Positions 20,131 through 31,632 of a DNA stretch of 64,000 nucleotides are shown piece after piece (within the stretch, counting starts at the first letter, position 1; each line of letters opens with the position of its first letter). This DNA comes from Anas platyrhynchos (lineage: Eukaryota > Chordata > Aves > Anseriformes > Anatidae), in assembly GCF_047663525.1 (NCBI RefSeq), contig NC_092617.1, forward strand, positions 4,158,501-4,222,500, written 5' to 3'. The notes under the pieces are model-generated. The model had not been told where the DNA came from. It did not search any database and saw nothing but the letters and a program-made list of their open reading frames with translations. The translations under genes and the position numbers were made by a program.

Positions 20131-20720
20131 GCCCCCTCAGTACATCTTTTTAGTTTCTGGGTTAGAGATTAAGCAAAGATTTAGTGGGAGTGTTTGGTGT
20201 TCTGCTTGTGCTGTCATGTCTGTGTTTAAGGTATGGACAAGCTCTGTGGTTTACGGGTGTTTTTTGTCTATCAATGAATCTAGGGTTAAATAAGACATTT
20301 TAATGTATGTGTTAAGTGAAAAGATTACCGTTATCAAGAGAGAAAATTGATTTCTTTCAGTTTGTTGTAGTAGCATTTAGGTTTATTTAGCGTTAAAATT
20401 ACTAGCTCAAGTAAAGTAAGGGCCACATATGGCTGTTTTAAGTCAGTCTTACTGCACTACCGGCATTGCATGAATGCTCTTACCTCTATGAAATCATTAC
20501 TTTCTGCTGGACATGCTCCTCTTACCACCCCAAAATCTCACATGTCTCTTGTTCAAGCTGCTCCTGACCTCCCCATATCTTACTGGGATCAGCTTTCTGA
20601 TGGCATTTACCATCTCAGTGTATCTGTCTCACCTCTGTTGGCTCCTCCATTCCTGAGAAGGAAGTGGCGTTGTAATCAGGAGGGAAAAGGACACAGAGGT
20701 CTTTAGGAGCATCCTGCACA
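20130..20720 (+). repeat. Duplicated block 2, copy 2
   Basis: Nearly collinear with 49800-50400, including GATTACCGTTATCAAGAGAG and ACTGCACTACCGGC. The whole tract 19225-22330 parallels 48905-51971. Confidence 0.7.
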
Positions 20721-20876
20721 ATGTGCCTATCAGCTCTATTCTTCCACAAAATCATGCTTCCTGTGTACAAGTTTTGTTTCCCAAATGGCTTCTGTGGATC
20801 CAGGGCTACTTTTCCCAGGCCCTCTCACATGTTTCAGTTTCATACGTGAAGGGATGGGATAAGGAAAACCAAGGCA

Positions 20877-22485
20877 TGGATGGAACTGATCTTGGCAAGG
20901 GATGAAAAGAATAACAGGAAGAGATTCTGTAGATAAATTGCTCAGAAAAGAAAGGCCAAGGAGAGCGTACCGCATCTGATGGATGAGAAGGGTGAACTGA
21001 TAATGACAGACATGCAGAAGGCTGAGGGACTCAACAACATCTTTGCCTCAGTCTTCCCTGCCAGTCAGGCTTCCCAAGTCTTTCACTTCCCTGAACCCAT
21101 AGATGGAGGCTGGGGGGCGAAGTCCCTCCTGCTCTAAGTAAAGAGGAGGTCTAAGTCCACCTGAAGAAACTGAGCACATGGAAGTCTATGGGGCTTGGTG
21201 ACATGCATCCTAGGGTCCTGAGGGAGCTGGATGATGTAGTTGTCAAGCCTCTCTCCATCATATTTGAAGAGTCCTGGCAGTCAGGTGAAGTCCCTGGTGA
21301 CTGGAAAAAGGAAACATCACTCCCATTTTTAAAAAGGGTAGAAATGAGAACCCATGAAACTACTGAATGGTGAGCCTTACTTCTGTGCCTCAAAAGATCA
21401 TGCTAAAAATCCTCCTGGAATCGATGTCAGGGCACATGCAAGACAAAGAGGTGATCTCAGACAGCCAGCATGGCTTCTCCAAAGGCCAAATCGTGCCTGA
21501 CCAATGTGCTGGCTTTCTACAATGGAGTGACCACATCAGACAACAAGAGAAGACCGACCTATGTCATCTACTTGGACTTCTGTAAGACAATTGACACTGT
21601 CCCACATGACATCCTTGTCTCCAAATTAGAGAGATACGCATTTGATGGGTGCACCATTCAGTGGATAAGGAGTTGGCCTGAAGATCACACCCAGAGCGTG
21701 GTGCTCAATGGCTCTATGTCCAAGTGGAGGCTGGTGACAAGTGTTGTACCTCAGCGGTCTGTCCTGGGACTGCTACAGTTTAATATCTTTATCTATGACA
21801 GACAGTGAGATCGACAATGAGATAGTACATTCTGCGCTTGTAGCCCAGAAGGCCAACTGCATCCTGGGCTCCATAAGTGGAGGAGTGGCCAGCACGTAGA
21901 GGGAGGTCACTTCTACTTCTACTCCTTGTACTCTGCCCTTGTGAGGCCCCACTTGGTGTCCTGCATCTAGGACAGGGGCCCTCAGCATGAGAAGGATGTG
22001 CATCTGTTAGAATGGGTCCTGAGGAGGGCCACAAAGATGATCAAGGGGCTGGAGCACATCTCCTATGAAGAAAGGCTGAGAGAGCTGAGGCTGTTCAGCC
22101 TGGAGAAAAGAAGGCTCCAGGGTGACCTCTTTGTGGCCTTTCAGTACTTAAAGGGGGCTTATAAAAAAGATGGAGAGTGACTCTTTGTTCAATTAGATAA
22201 TGATAGGACAAAGGGGAATGGTTTTAAGCTAAAAGAGGGGAGATTTAGATTAGAGGTGAGGAGGAAACTCTTCACTCAGAGGGAGGTGAGGCACTGGAAC
22301 AGGTTGCTGAGAGACCTTAGGGATTCCCCGTCCCTGGAGCTGATCAAGAGCAGGTTAGATGAGGCCCTGGGCTACCTGATCTCATGGGGGGCATCCCTGC
22401 TTATGGCCAGGGGGTTGGAACTAGATGACCTTTAAGGTCCCTTCCAACAGGAGCCATTCTCTCATTCTATGGTCTCACAAACTAT
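20877..22485 (+). mobile_element. CR1 LINE, 5'-truncated, decayed (RT to 3' end)
   Basis: RT reading is visible in pieces: a KAEGLNNIFASVF stretch, then [19 protein letters not shown] near 21560-21610 (palm region), then [10 protein letters not shown]. The 3' end at about 22430-22480 has the GGTCCCTTCCAACAGG and ATTCTATGG marks of CR1. Many stops. At 22331-22350 it keeps an uninterrupted TCCCTGGAGCTGATCAAG, the site where element C sits in the paralogue at 51966. Confidence 0.85.
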
Positions 22486-22599
22486 ACCTCAACCATGACT
22501 CCCATGTCATCAGCCTTCCTGTGGTCTACCACCTGACTGGAATAGAAGGTGCCTCACCATCCTCTTCAATGCCATGTGCGTGCTTCTGCCCTATATGCT

Positions 22600-23150
22600 C
22601 CCTAACTGTGCCACATTCCTCCTGATGGTCCGTCAGATCCAGAGACAGAAGTGACCTCCCAGCCTCCTTCCCAGCCATGTGCCTCCTGCAGGCCCAGCAC
22701 ATCCTTAGGCACACCTGACCTCATCCCAGCATTCCCAGCCAGCTCCACCTTGTGGCCTCTGATTTGATCATATACCTGTCACCTCACATGCCTCTTCCAA
22801 TGCCATGGGACTGCTGCAGGACCTCAGAGTCCCTGCCCTGCCCCAAGGGGACAAACAGCTGAAGTTAGGGATAGGAGTGAGGTTGAAGCTGAGATGTGCT
22901 GTGTGAATGGTGGAGGGCTTTGGGGGTTAGATGATCAGGTTAATGTTTAGGAATTAGAGGTCACCCTCCAGGATCAAGAGAATGGCAATTCATCAAGGGA
23001 GGTATTGGTGTTTTGCTCAAGGATCCTGCTCAAGGTTTAGGATAAGGGCAAGCTTTGAGGACTTCAGTTTAGGTCTGGTTTGGGGGTTAAGGCTAAGGCT
23101 GTCTTTTTATTCCTTGAATAGGCTTTATCATCCTTCTGCTTGCCTTCCTA
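22600..23150 (+). repeat. Diverged block 1-like sequence and flank
   Basis: Contains AGAGACAGAAGTGACCTCCC and further GACCTCA phrases as in block 1, but diverged. The rest, to 23150, is AT-moderate non-coding DNA with no recognised feature. Confidence 0.4.
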
Positions 23151-23328
23151 TTAGCAGATGAGTTTGACATCTGTCATGTCCAACTTTTGAGGAATGTCTT
23201 TGATCCATCTGTCCTTTCCAAGGTCTTTGAGATAGGTCTTATGATGACATCTGCAGATCCACTTGAACTCTCTCACCCTTCCCGTACCACCTCTAGGCAA
23301 CGTGAGGGCTGACGGGGAGGATGGTGGT

Positions 23329-24100
23329 TTAGGAAAGGGCTTCATTAAGATCTCTGAGAAGGGCTGTATTTGGGCTTCTCACAGACAGTGATGGCAGTAT
23401 CATAGAAAACAGTGACACTCGTGAGGACAGAAGAGCAGGTGGATAAGGCCTTGGCCTGCCAATACAGGACACACACACACCTGAAAACCGCATGAGAGGG
23501 AAGAGGAAGATTGGATCCAAAATGTAGATTATGAAATCAAAGACCATGAGTATCACCATGGCACTGCAGGACAGCTCCAGCAATGGGGCAAAACCACAGA
23601 AGGTGTCCACGACACTGGGGCCACAGAACTGTAGCTGGGAGGAGGAGAAGGAATTAGTGTACATGAGAGAAATTCACCCGGTTCAGGTACAGCTGCCTTC
23701 TGGAGCCAGACCTTCCACTTCTCGAATCTTGCAGAGAACAGATATGGCATACAGCCCAGGGCTGACTGTAGGACATGACCCCAGCAGGAAGCACTGCGGT
23801 CATGCAGAAGGTGCAGCTGAGAGTGCTGCCACCTCTGTGAGCAAAGAGGGTGCTGTCCTCAGCCAGGAAGCTGGCCAGCATCTGGCGCAGGGTGCTGGAG
23901 CTGTGCAAGGACAACTCTCCCCCAGGAAGAAGGCCACAGGCATCTGAAGGTGTTTGGTGTCAGGCACCAGCACAGTGATGAGGGTGTTCCACATCCCAGT
24001 AACCGTGCTGGTCAAGTAAGAGAGGAAGAAGAGATTAGTGTATGGGTAGAGGATCTCCCAGATAGGAAACTGATGAGCTGGTTCATCCACTGGAGAACCA
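23329..24100 (-). pseudogene. Olfactory receptor pseudogene, not family 14
   Basis: Read on the minus strand in three frames. TM1 is near 24060-23990 (FPIWEIL..., STVTGMWN). A degraded HLQMPVAFFLG equals the usual HLxxPMYFFLG at the start of TM2. MLASFLAEDSTLFAH corresponds to extracellular loop 1. CGPSVVDTFCGFAPLLELSC is the second extracellular loop. TM5 follows. LRDLNEAL lies before TM7, where the frame ends at 23329. At least two frameshifts are present, the DRY region is missing and TM7 is absent. The loop sequence is unlike the LPLCHSNAVDQFFCEIP type of the family-14 copies and to me is closest to OR6/OR11-type receptors, which is a guess. Certainly non-functional. Confidence 0.8.
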
Positions 24101-25105
24101 AGGTGTAAATGTAGAGCTTGGGAGCATGGTTTAGTGGTGGACTTGTCAGCACTAAGGTAAAGTTGCCTGACCTGGGTTACACGTCCCAGAGTAGTGTCAG
24201 GCACAATGCAATTCTTTTTGCCTTCTGCATCTATAGCACAGCAAGTAGGACTTTGCCCTACTCTGTTGACTAAGCAGCTCTTTTCACTTTACTCAATTTA
24301 TGTTTCCATGGCTGGAAGGGGCAATTTCTCAAAAGAGGCCAAGCTCATGGGTACAGCTACAGCCACTTGAAGACATATTTTCTTTAGTTTTCATCCTGAG
24401 TTTGCCACATAAGACCCAAGAGAACCATGGATGTCCAGGTGTCTACTAAGATTTAGGCTGAATTTCTCAGATTCCAATGGTCATTTCAACTTTTATTTTA
24501 TTTTATTTTATTTTATTTTATTTTATTTTATTTTATTTTATTTTATTTTATTTTGTTTTATTTTATTTTATTTTATTTGTATTTATTCTTTTTTTTTCCC
24601 AAGGAACCCCTGACTTGTCTTAGAAAGGGTTTCATGTGCTGAACTGTGCTGCAGTTACAGGGACAAAGACCACTGCTGGTAGTGGAGGTGTCTGACCTCC
24701 AGAATCTTCTTTTCCTCCTAATGCAAGTCTCCAAAGAAGTCACCCTGGATCAGTAGCAATATGAGAAAGATGGTCTAAACCGAAATGCAGCAAAATTCAG
24801 CCTTTGAAACAAAAAAATATTTTTATTAGTTGCTCTTTGAAATCTTCCTTAATTACATCTTGCAAGCTCTGCAAGTAGCTGCACAAGGCTTGAAGGCTTC
24901 AAGACAACTATGGAAGAGATGTTAGGAGTTTCTGCATTTTAATGAGTTCCATGGTGTATTGTGGTGCTGAGTCTGTGAAGTTCAGGTACTGAGAGGACAA
25001 TGATGCAACTGCTAGAGAAAGTAAAGTCAGAAGGAAAAGCTGAAGCGATGTGGAGTATTAATGGGCCCCAGTGAGGGCTGTTACTAACAAAGCCTCCCCA
25101 GGGAC
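24100..25105 (+). repeat. Duplicated block 4, copy 2
   Basis: Collinear with 9555-10565, starting with the CR1-like scrap AGCATGGTTTAGTGGTGGAC and including the (TTTTA)n run. It follows the OR pseudogene directly. Confidence 0.7.
24490..24585 (+). repeat. (TTTTA)n microsatellite
   Basis: About eighteen pentanucleotide units in block 4, at the same place as in the other copies. Confidence 0.95.
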
Positions 25106-25109
25106 TTCT

Positions 25110-25590
25110 TAGGGCAGAGAATTGGAGGCCATGGTTACAGGCAGGCAAAGCACTGTGCTGAGAAAAGTCTTGGATGGATCTAGTGAAGCAAAAGAGCCAA
25201 GGCCTGACCCCTGGAACTGGGAAAAGAGATCCTGCACCCCCAAGTCCAGCTCAAGGCTCTTGCTGGGGTCTGTGGGATGTGGTGAGCAGTGTGATGCCAT
25301 GAGAAGAACACTGGTATGACATCTTCGAGAAGCTTCACAGTGTTGCAGGGAATCTATGAGGCCACATTACAATGAATATAACATTTCTCCTCCTAAGCTC
25401 TAGTCAAGGGGACAAAAACCTCAGGGCTGTTGGGCCTGCCATTTTTACCAGCAACCTCTGCCTTCTCCTCTGCAGACCCTATCACATTCTGACTTATTTC
25501 CTTGAAGTCATCCCTCACCAGCTCTTTCTTGAAACACAAAGCCAAGGTCTGATCAGAGGGTGACCTCTGGCATCACAGTGCGACACTTTG
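25110..25590 (+). repeat. Duplicated block 3, copy 3
   Basis: Contains CACTGTGCTGAGAAAAGTC and GGGATGTGGTGAGCAGTG. It continues into the same flank as window positions 1-209. Confidence 0.65.
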
Positions 25591-25597
25591 AGGGAAA

Positions 25598-25911
25598 TTT
25601 CTTATTCTATCGTGCTAATGTGTAACTTCTAACGTATACTCCACAGAAGTTTCTTCTCTCCTGCTCTTTCCTAATACCACAGAATGCTCCATCAGGGTGG
25701 AAACCACTCCTGAAGTAGGCAACCCAACCCAGCAGGCTCCTTGTGGCCTCTCAGCCAAGCAGACACAAGTCACCTCAACAGCAGCTTCCAAGCCATGGGC
25801 CTGCTGCTGGCCTTTCAGCTTCTTGTGGAGACACAGCCAAGCCTTGTGCCTGCTGCTGCCCAGTCATGGACTCAAGCAGAAGGGACAGGACAACCCATAT
25901 GTTGTACTGTC
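25598..25911 (+). repeat. Duplicated block 1, copy 4 (cut by CR1)
   Basis: Matches other copies up to GGACAGGACAACCCATATG, where the CR1 element starts. The 64-bp repeat part is missing on this side. Confidence 0.75.
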
Positions 25912-26905
25912 ACTAGCCAGTCACTAGTGGCGTCCCCCAGGGCTCGGTGCTAGGGCCGGTCCTCTTTAATATCTTCATCAATGATCTGGACGAGGGCATT
26001 GAGTGCACCCTCAGTAAGTCTGCACATGACACCAAGCTATGCGCATGTGTCGATCTGCTCGAGGGTAGGAAGGCTCTGCAGGAGGATCTGGATAGGCTGC
26101 ACCGATGGGCTGAGGTCAACTGCATGAAGTTCAACAAGGCCAAGTGCCGGGTCCTGCACCTGGGGCGCAATAACCCCAAGCAGAGCTACAGGCTGGGAGA
26201 TGAGTGGTTGGAGAGCTGCCAGGCAGAGAAGGACCTGGGAGTGATGGTGGACAGTCGGCTGAATATGAGCCAGCAGTGTGCTCAGGTGACCAAGAAGGCC
26301 AACGGCATCCTGGCTTGTATCAGAAACAGTGTGACCAGCAGGGCTAGGGAGGTGATCGTCCCCCTGTACTCGGCTCTGGTGAGGCCGCACCTCGAGTACT
26401 GTGTTCAGTTTTGGGCCCCTCGCTACAAGAAGGACATCGAGGTGCTTGAGCGGGTCCAGAGAAGGGCGACGAAGCTGGTGAGGGGCCTGGAGAACAAGTC
26501 CTACGAGGAGCGTCTGAAGGAGCTGGGCTTGTTCAGCCTGGAGAAGAGGAGGCTCAGGGGCGACCTTATTGCTCTCTACAGATACCTTAAAGGAGGCTGT
26601 AGTGAGGTGGGGGTTGGCCTGTTCTCCCACCTGCAGGAGGAGGGGGAATGGACTTAAGTTGCACCAGGGGAGTTTTAGGTTAGATGTTAGAAAGAACTTC
26701 TTTACTGAAAGGGTTGTGAGGCATTGGAACAGGCTGCCCAGGGAGGTGGTGGAGTCACCATCCCTGGAAGTCTTCAAAAGATGTTTAGATGTAAAGCTTA
26801 GGGATATGGTTTAGTGGGAACTGTTAGTGATGGGTCAGAGGTTGGAGTCGATGATCATGAGGTCTCTTCCAACCTAGAAATTCTGTGATTCTGTGTGATT
26901 CTGTA
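25912..26905 (+). mobile_element. CR1 LINE, 5'-truncated, young
   Basis: An open frame from 25947 to 26657 encodes the last 236 residues of CR1 ORF2. It begins at the [18 protein letters not shown]-type stretch after the RT catalytic core and includes [15 protein letters not shown] and [17 protein letters not shown]. The 3' UTR ends in repeated ATTCTGTG units at about 26880-26905, the CR1 hallmark. 5' truncation is usual for this family. The endonuclease and most of RT are absent, so it is inert. Confidence 0.92.
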
Positions 26906-26924
26906 ATTGAAGAATTTTTCTGCC

Positions 26925-27112
26925 AACCTCTAATCTAAGTCTCCCCTCTTTTAGCTTAAAACCATTCCCCTTAGTCCTGAATGAGCAAACAGTCACTCTC
27001 CATCTTTTTATACACCCTTTTTAATACTGAAAGGCCACATAGAGGTCACCCCGGAGCCTTCTTTTCTCCAGGCTGAAGAGCCTCAGCTCTCTTAGTCTTT
27101 CTTCACAGGAGA
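26925..27112 (-). mobile_element. CR1 3' fragment
   Basis: Inverted sequence corresponding to the CR1 region with AGCTGAGGCTCTTCAGCCTG (27070-27090) through TTCTGCCAACCTCTAATC. It lies head to head with the CR1 at 25912-26905. Confidence 0.65.
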
Positions 27113-27330
27113 TGTGGTCATACCCTTGTTTCATACAGTGTCTCCACCCAGGAGAGGGGTCATACCAGTGTTCTTCTTGTGGCATCACACTTCCCACCAC
27201 TTTCCTCAGACCTCCAGTAAAAGCCCCGAGCCAGACATGGGATTGCAGGATCTCTCCTCGCAGTGTCTGGGGTTAGGACTTGGACCAGATCCCTCAGTAC
27301 ACTCGGCTATATCCCATCTAGCTCCATAGA
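27113..27330 (-). repeat. Duplicated block 3, copy 4 (inverted)
   Basis: Inverted match to block 3, with the GGGGTCATACCAGTGTTCTT and GCAGGATCTC phrases. Partial. Confidence 0.55.
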
Positions 27331-27339
27331 CTTGTGAAC

Positions 27340-28460
27340 ACCCTCCATGAGGGATGCTGTACGAGCAGTGGGGCCTGCTCAACAGGAGCAAGGCCAGCTT
27401 CCTACAGAACTGCCTGATGAGGGACATGGCCACCAAGAAAATCAGAGTTATCAGACTGAGCTCAGATCTGTCTGTGAGACACCACAAAAAAATGGTCTAC
27501 AGGAACCGGGAAAAAGGTAGAGGTCTGGCATTTCCTAGGAAATCTGATGACTCAGATCTTCTTGGTGACCATTCTCCTCATAAGGCAGCTCTTTAGGAAG
27601 CTGCCAGGTTCAGCGAAGAGCAACGACACTGGAAAGGCTGAAAATCCCAACAGAACCAAAGTCTTGGTGTCTGTGTCTATGGCTGCTTTCTAAGCCACCA
27701 ATGCCAATGAGGACACATATTGTTAAAACACCGGGGCCTCATTGCCTTCTCGCCCCCACCCATGAAGCAGGCAGGGGTTGTACCATTCTCCTCACTTGTC
27801 CATGCACATCCCCATCTCCTACTGCCCCACAAAGAGCCCTGAGCAAGGTGTGAAGAGAAAGGATCTCCCTTCCAACGGGCGAAGGGTCAAGGTCTGGCCC
27901 TTGTGCTTGGTGACACACATCCAGTTTTCCTCCACATCAGTGTCACCTTCACATTGCCTTTGTCTCCTTGTCCTCACTGCCTCCAGGGTTCTGCTCTAAC
28001 GAGCTCCAAGGGAGGCTGTGTCAGTGCTGGCCCTCAGGGGGACACTGCAGGAAACTTGCCTCTGACTTGCACTTCTGGAGAGATGTCTTCAATTGTCTCT
28101 GAGTGCCTGAGGTTCGTGGGCTCATCAGCAAAGCCCCCAGAGGGGTGATTGCAGTGCCTTGGGCTGGTGCTGTGCTGCTGAGCTGGGCCAGGCTCGTGGG
28201 ACAGAGAGAGCTCGTGGCAAGAGGGCCCTGGTGCAGAGAGCCAGCTGTGCCCAGGAGCAGCTCCTCTGCACAGCGCAGCAGGGCTGGGGGCTCTGACCGC
28301 AGCTGGCACACAGAGAGGACAGAAGGAGAGAGGGCTTGGAGGCACTGAGGAGCGCAACAACAGAGGGCAGCGTGTGGCAGTACACATCTGCAGGCTCTTG
28401 ACACCGTGAGGCTCTGGCAGCAGGGCCATGCAGGTGGGGCTGCCAGAGGGGTCATTTACA
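27340..28460 (-). repeat. Duplicated block 5, copy 2 (inverted, scrambled)
   Basis: Mostly the reverse complement of 2830-4130. One internal piece, near 27540-27610 (GACTCAGATCTTCTTGGTG), is in direct orientation, so the block was locally rearranged. Open frames here are not conserved between copies. Confidence 0.65.
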
Positions 28461-29900
28461 GCTCACACATCTGATGGCTGATAGCATCTGTCAGGATGGG
28501 TCTTATTCTACCTGTAATGTGGCATAGTTTTAGGGAATGGTATTTTTGAGGGGCAATTTTAGCAGGAAGTCTGAGGCTTGGTTTATCTGAAATGGAAGAC
28601 TTGCTTGGATTCTGTGCTTTCAGATTCTTGGTGTGTAGGGGAGGCAGTGTTCATGACAATGAATTGTCTGGATTGTACAGGAGACTGAGACTCCAAGAGT
28701 ATTGCAGGGATGATGAACATGGCAGCAATTAACGTGATCAAATCCCTTCAGGCACCTCAGCCTAAAGACTGAAACAATGTTGTCTCCTCAGGGTTTATCA
28801 GGTCTTCAGGAGCTGCAACCCCTGTGATGTCCTGTATTCATGAAGCACACAGCTTGTGGGACGGGGTCTGTGAGCTAGGACATGGAAGATACATGGGGAC
28901 AGAGATCCTGTTTCCAGCAGGGACATAGGAAGGCAGTAGAGATATGAGCAGGGGAGGCAGTGAGAGGGAGCTGCTGCCAGAAATGCTGTGCGAGGGAGGG
29001 CTCAGGCACCTCCCTGCCGTCCCCTGCAGGGCAGGCGCCTTCCCTGGGACACCCCCTGCTCTCCTCTCCCACCAGCACAGCCTCTGCCCTCAAGCCCCCG
29101 GTGTCCCCAGCAGGATCTGCCTCATCTGCAGGCAGAGCTGCAGCACAGGAGGGTCTGCTGAGTGTCCGTCTGTCCCTCCCTGGCCTTGCCTCCCCTGGCA
29201 GCAGCATGCTGGCATTCCTCCTGGCTTCTCCAGCTGGCCGTGCTGCTGCTGGTTTTGTTCCCAGGTTGGCTGGGGATGGGGGTTTCACATGCCCATGAAG
29301 TGAGCCTTCGGTGTGTTTGGGTGGAGGGACAGGGTGAGGGGTGTGGAGATGGGCACTTTGAGCCTGGATTCCCCTGCTCTCATCAGGGTCTTTGCTCTTT
29401 TCAATCAAACATATGAATAGAACTTTACTATAGCTCTCACAGGGCATCTGAGACTGTACTTGATGGACAGACTGGCTGTCCTCCCTAAAGAACACTGCGC
29501 ACTAAAGTGACAGTCCCTTTTTCTCTGATAATGATCTGCAAGGATTCCCTTTGAGTCCTGCAGAAATAGCCAGGATCTGTGGCTTGGAAACATTCCTCAG
29601 GAGTGGTGGGATAGCGGAAACAAAAACCTCAAAAAAACAAAAATTTAAAATAAAATTTAAAAAAGCCTCCACAACTCTGCTCTGCAGTTTGGTGAACTGG
29701 GAGCAACACGGGAAAAACTCTCTTAGATCAAGAGGGAAGAAAAACTGACATTTCCCCATGTTCCTCTTCACCTCTTGCTGTAGGACAGGACTGACTCCTG
29801 CATTGCCGACAGTAGAGCACCGTGTTCCAAGAGACAGCCTCAGGCAGAATGAATCAGGATGCATGAAAGGGATCTGCCAAATGTCTGCCAGAAAGTACAC
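28461..29900. other. Intergenic DNA before OR3
   Basis: A GC-rich part (28930-29300) carries long but featureless open frames on both strands. The stretch at 28930-29110 weakly resembles 46800-47050, in inverted orientation, near OR4. No TE end or gene is recognised. Confidence 0.4.
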
Positions 29901-29959
29901 AATATAGGCAATGATTTTAAATGAAAAACTGAATTTGTTTCCCTCTGATACATTTCTTG

Positions 29960-30014
29960 TACTTTATTACTCTCATCCTCTTCTTTGTTCAGGACCACAT
30001 CCCCAAAAAAGAAG
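29960..30014 (+). promoter_or_regulatory. OR3 splice acceptor and short leader
   Basis: CTCATCCTCTTCTTTGTTCAG ends at 29992, 22 bp before the ATG at 30015, the same spacing as in the other three ORs. Confidence 0.5.
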
Positions 30015-30947
30015 ATGTCCAACAGAAGCACCATCACTGAGTTCCTCCTGCTGGCATTCGCAGACACGTGCGAGCTGCAGCTCCTGCACTTTGCGCTCTT
30101 CCTGGGCATCTACCTGGCTGCCCTCCTGGGCAACGGCCTCATCCTCAGCGCCGTAGCCTGCAACCACCGCCTCCACACCCCCATGTACTTCTTCCTCCTC
30201 AACCTCGCCCTCCTCGACCTGGGCTGCATCTCCACCACTCTGCCCAAAGCCATGGCCAATGCCCTCTGGGACACCAGGGCCATCTCCTATCAAGGCTGTG
30301 CTGCACAGGTCTTTTTCTTTCTCTTCTTTATAGCAGCAGAATATTCCCTTCTCACTGTCACGGCCTACGACCGCTACGTTGCCATCTGCAAGCCCCTGCA
30401 CTACGGGAGCCTCCTGGGCAGCAGAGCTTGTGCCCAGATGGCAGCAGCTGCCTGGGGCAGTGGCTTTCTCAATGCTGTCCTGCACACGACCACTACTTTT
30501 TCCCTACCCCTCTGCCAAGGCAATGCTCTGGACCAGTTCTTCTGTGAGATCCCCCACATCCTCAAGCTCTCCTGCTCAGATTCAGACTACCTAAAGGAAG
30601 TTAGACTTCTGGTGGTTAGTGCATGTTTTGCATTAGTTTGTTTTGTTTTCATTTTGGTGTCCTATGTGCAGATCTTCAGGGCAGTGCTGAGGATGCCCTC
30701 TGAGCAGGGCCAGCACAAAGCCTTTTCCACGTGCCTCCCTCACCTGGCTGTGGTCTCCCTCTTTGTCAGCACTGCCATACTTGCCTACCTGAAGCCCCCC
30801 TCCATCTCCTCCCCATCCTTGGACCTGATGGTGTCAGTTCTGTACTCAGTGGTGCCTCCAGCAGTGAACCCGCTCATCTATAGCATGAGGAACCAGGAGC
30901 TGAAAGCCACACTGAAGAAACTGGTTCTAGTGGTAATATTTACTTAG
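30015..30947 (+). CDS. Olfactory receptor, family 14-like (OR3)
   Basis: A 310-residue OR starting MSNRST. The frame stays open upstream through the splice acceptor, but the ATG at 30015 aligns with the paralogues and restores the Asn3 glycosylation site, so it was chosen. The TM2 block PMYFFLLNL and the TM3 length are normal. The motif after TM3 is TAYDRYVAIC in place of MAYDRYVAIC, a Met-to-Thr change. Extracellular loop 2 has an extra residue (SDSDYLKEV against SDAYLREV). KAFSTCLPHL and NPLIYSMRN are intact. AATAAA (30949-30954) starts one base after the stop codon. This and OR4 are the best candidates for working receptors here. Confidence 0.95.
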   Translation: MSNRSTITEFLLLAFADTCELQLLHFALFLGIYLAALLGNGLILSAVACNHRLHTPMYFFLLNLALLDLGCISTTLPKAMANALWDTRAISYQGCAAQVFFFLFFIAAEYSLLTVTAYDRYVAICKPLHYGSLLGSRACAQMAAAAWGSGFLNAVLHTTTTFSLPLCQGNALDQFFCEIPHILKLSCSDSDYLKEVRLLVVSACFALVCFVFILVSYVQIFRAVLRMPSEQGQHKAFSTCLPHLAVVSLFVSTAILAYLKPPSISSPSLDLMVSVLYSVVPPAVNPLIYSMRNQELKATLKKLVLVVIFT

Positions 30948-30948
30948 C

Positions 30949-30954
30949 AATAAA
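30949..30954 (+). terminator. AATAAA next to the OR3 stop codon
   Basis: A canonical polyadenylation hexamer begins one base after the TAG. If used, the 3' UTR would be only about 20-30 bases. The OR relic at 39504 (-) has the same arrangement. Confidence 0.4.
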
Positions 30955-31024
30955 TTGGCTATCTCACTTTTCTAGTTTACCTCAAGTTAATATCAGGCAA
31001 TATATGACCTCTAGGTATAGCATT

Positions 31025-31600
31025 TGTCCTTGTTTCAGCTCGGAGAGTGTTAATTTTCCTCGTAGTAGCTGGTAGGGTGTTATATTTTGGCTTAGGATGA
31101 GAAGAGTGCTGATGAAATGCTGATGTTTTACTTGTTGCAGAGCAGTGCTTACAGCTAATTAGAGCTAATGGTTGTTTGGTGTTTAGCTGCCAGCCGGGTT
31201 AAACCACAACAATCCTTTTTAGCACCCAATGTGGGGCTCAAAGCGTTGAGATAACGACAGATCTGACCAGAATGTGTTAAACTAAAATAAGTATAACTAT
31301 TAGACCTGCATAATAGTTGCTAGTCACAATGCTGATTGCTTTAATATCAAGTCTGCTGCACCTGTTTTCCAAACTGAGTTTTATAGCACGTTACTTTCTG
31401 TATGTGCTCCCTGTCATGCTGTTTATACTTTCTGGGCCCCGGTTTAAAATTGTTATGGTACTGTGCGGTATAACAGTGGCTTATGATATGATGAAATTTC
31501 TGGTCATGACCCTAACCTGGTATTTGTACTCAGCACTGTCGTAAACTCGATACTTTGGAAACCATATCTCGGAAACAATTAGCAATTACACCTATTGTTT

Positions 31601-31632
<32 letters not shown>

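Noticed and set aside
29973-30485. Long antisense ORFs opposite OR genes (also 1500-1775, 5531-5854, 45409-45984)
   Set aside because: Shadows of the OR coding strand. They appear at the same place in every OR copy because the codon pattern is shared.
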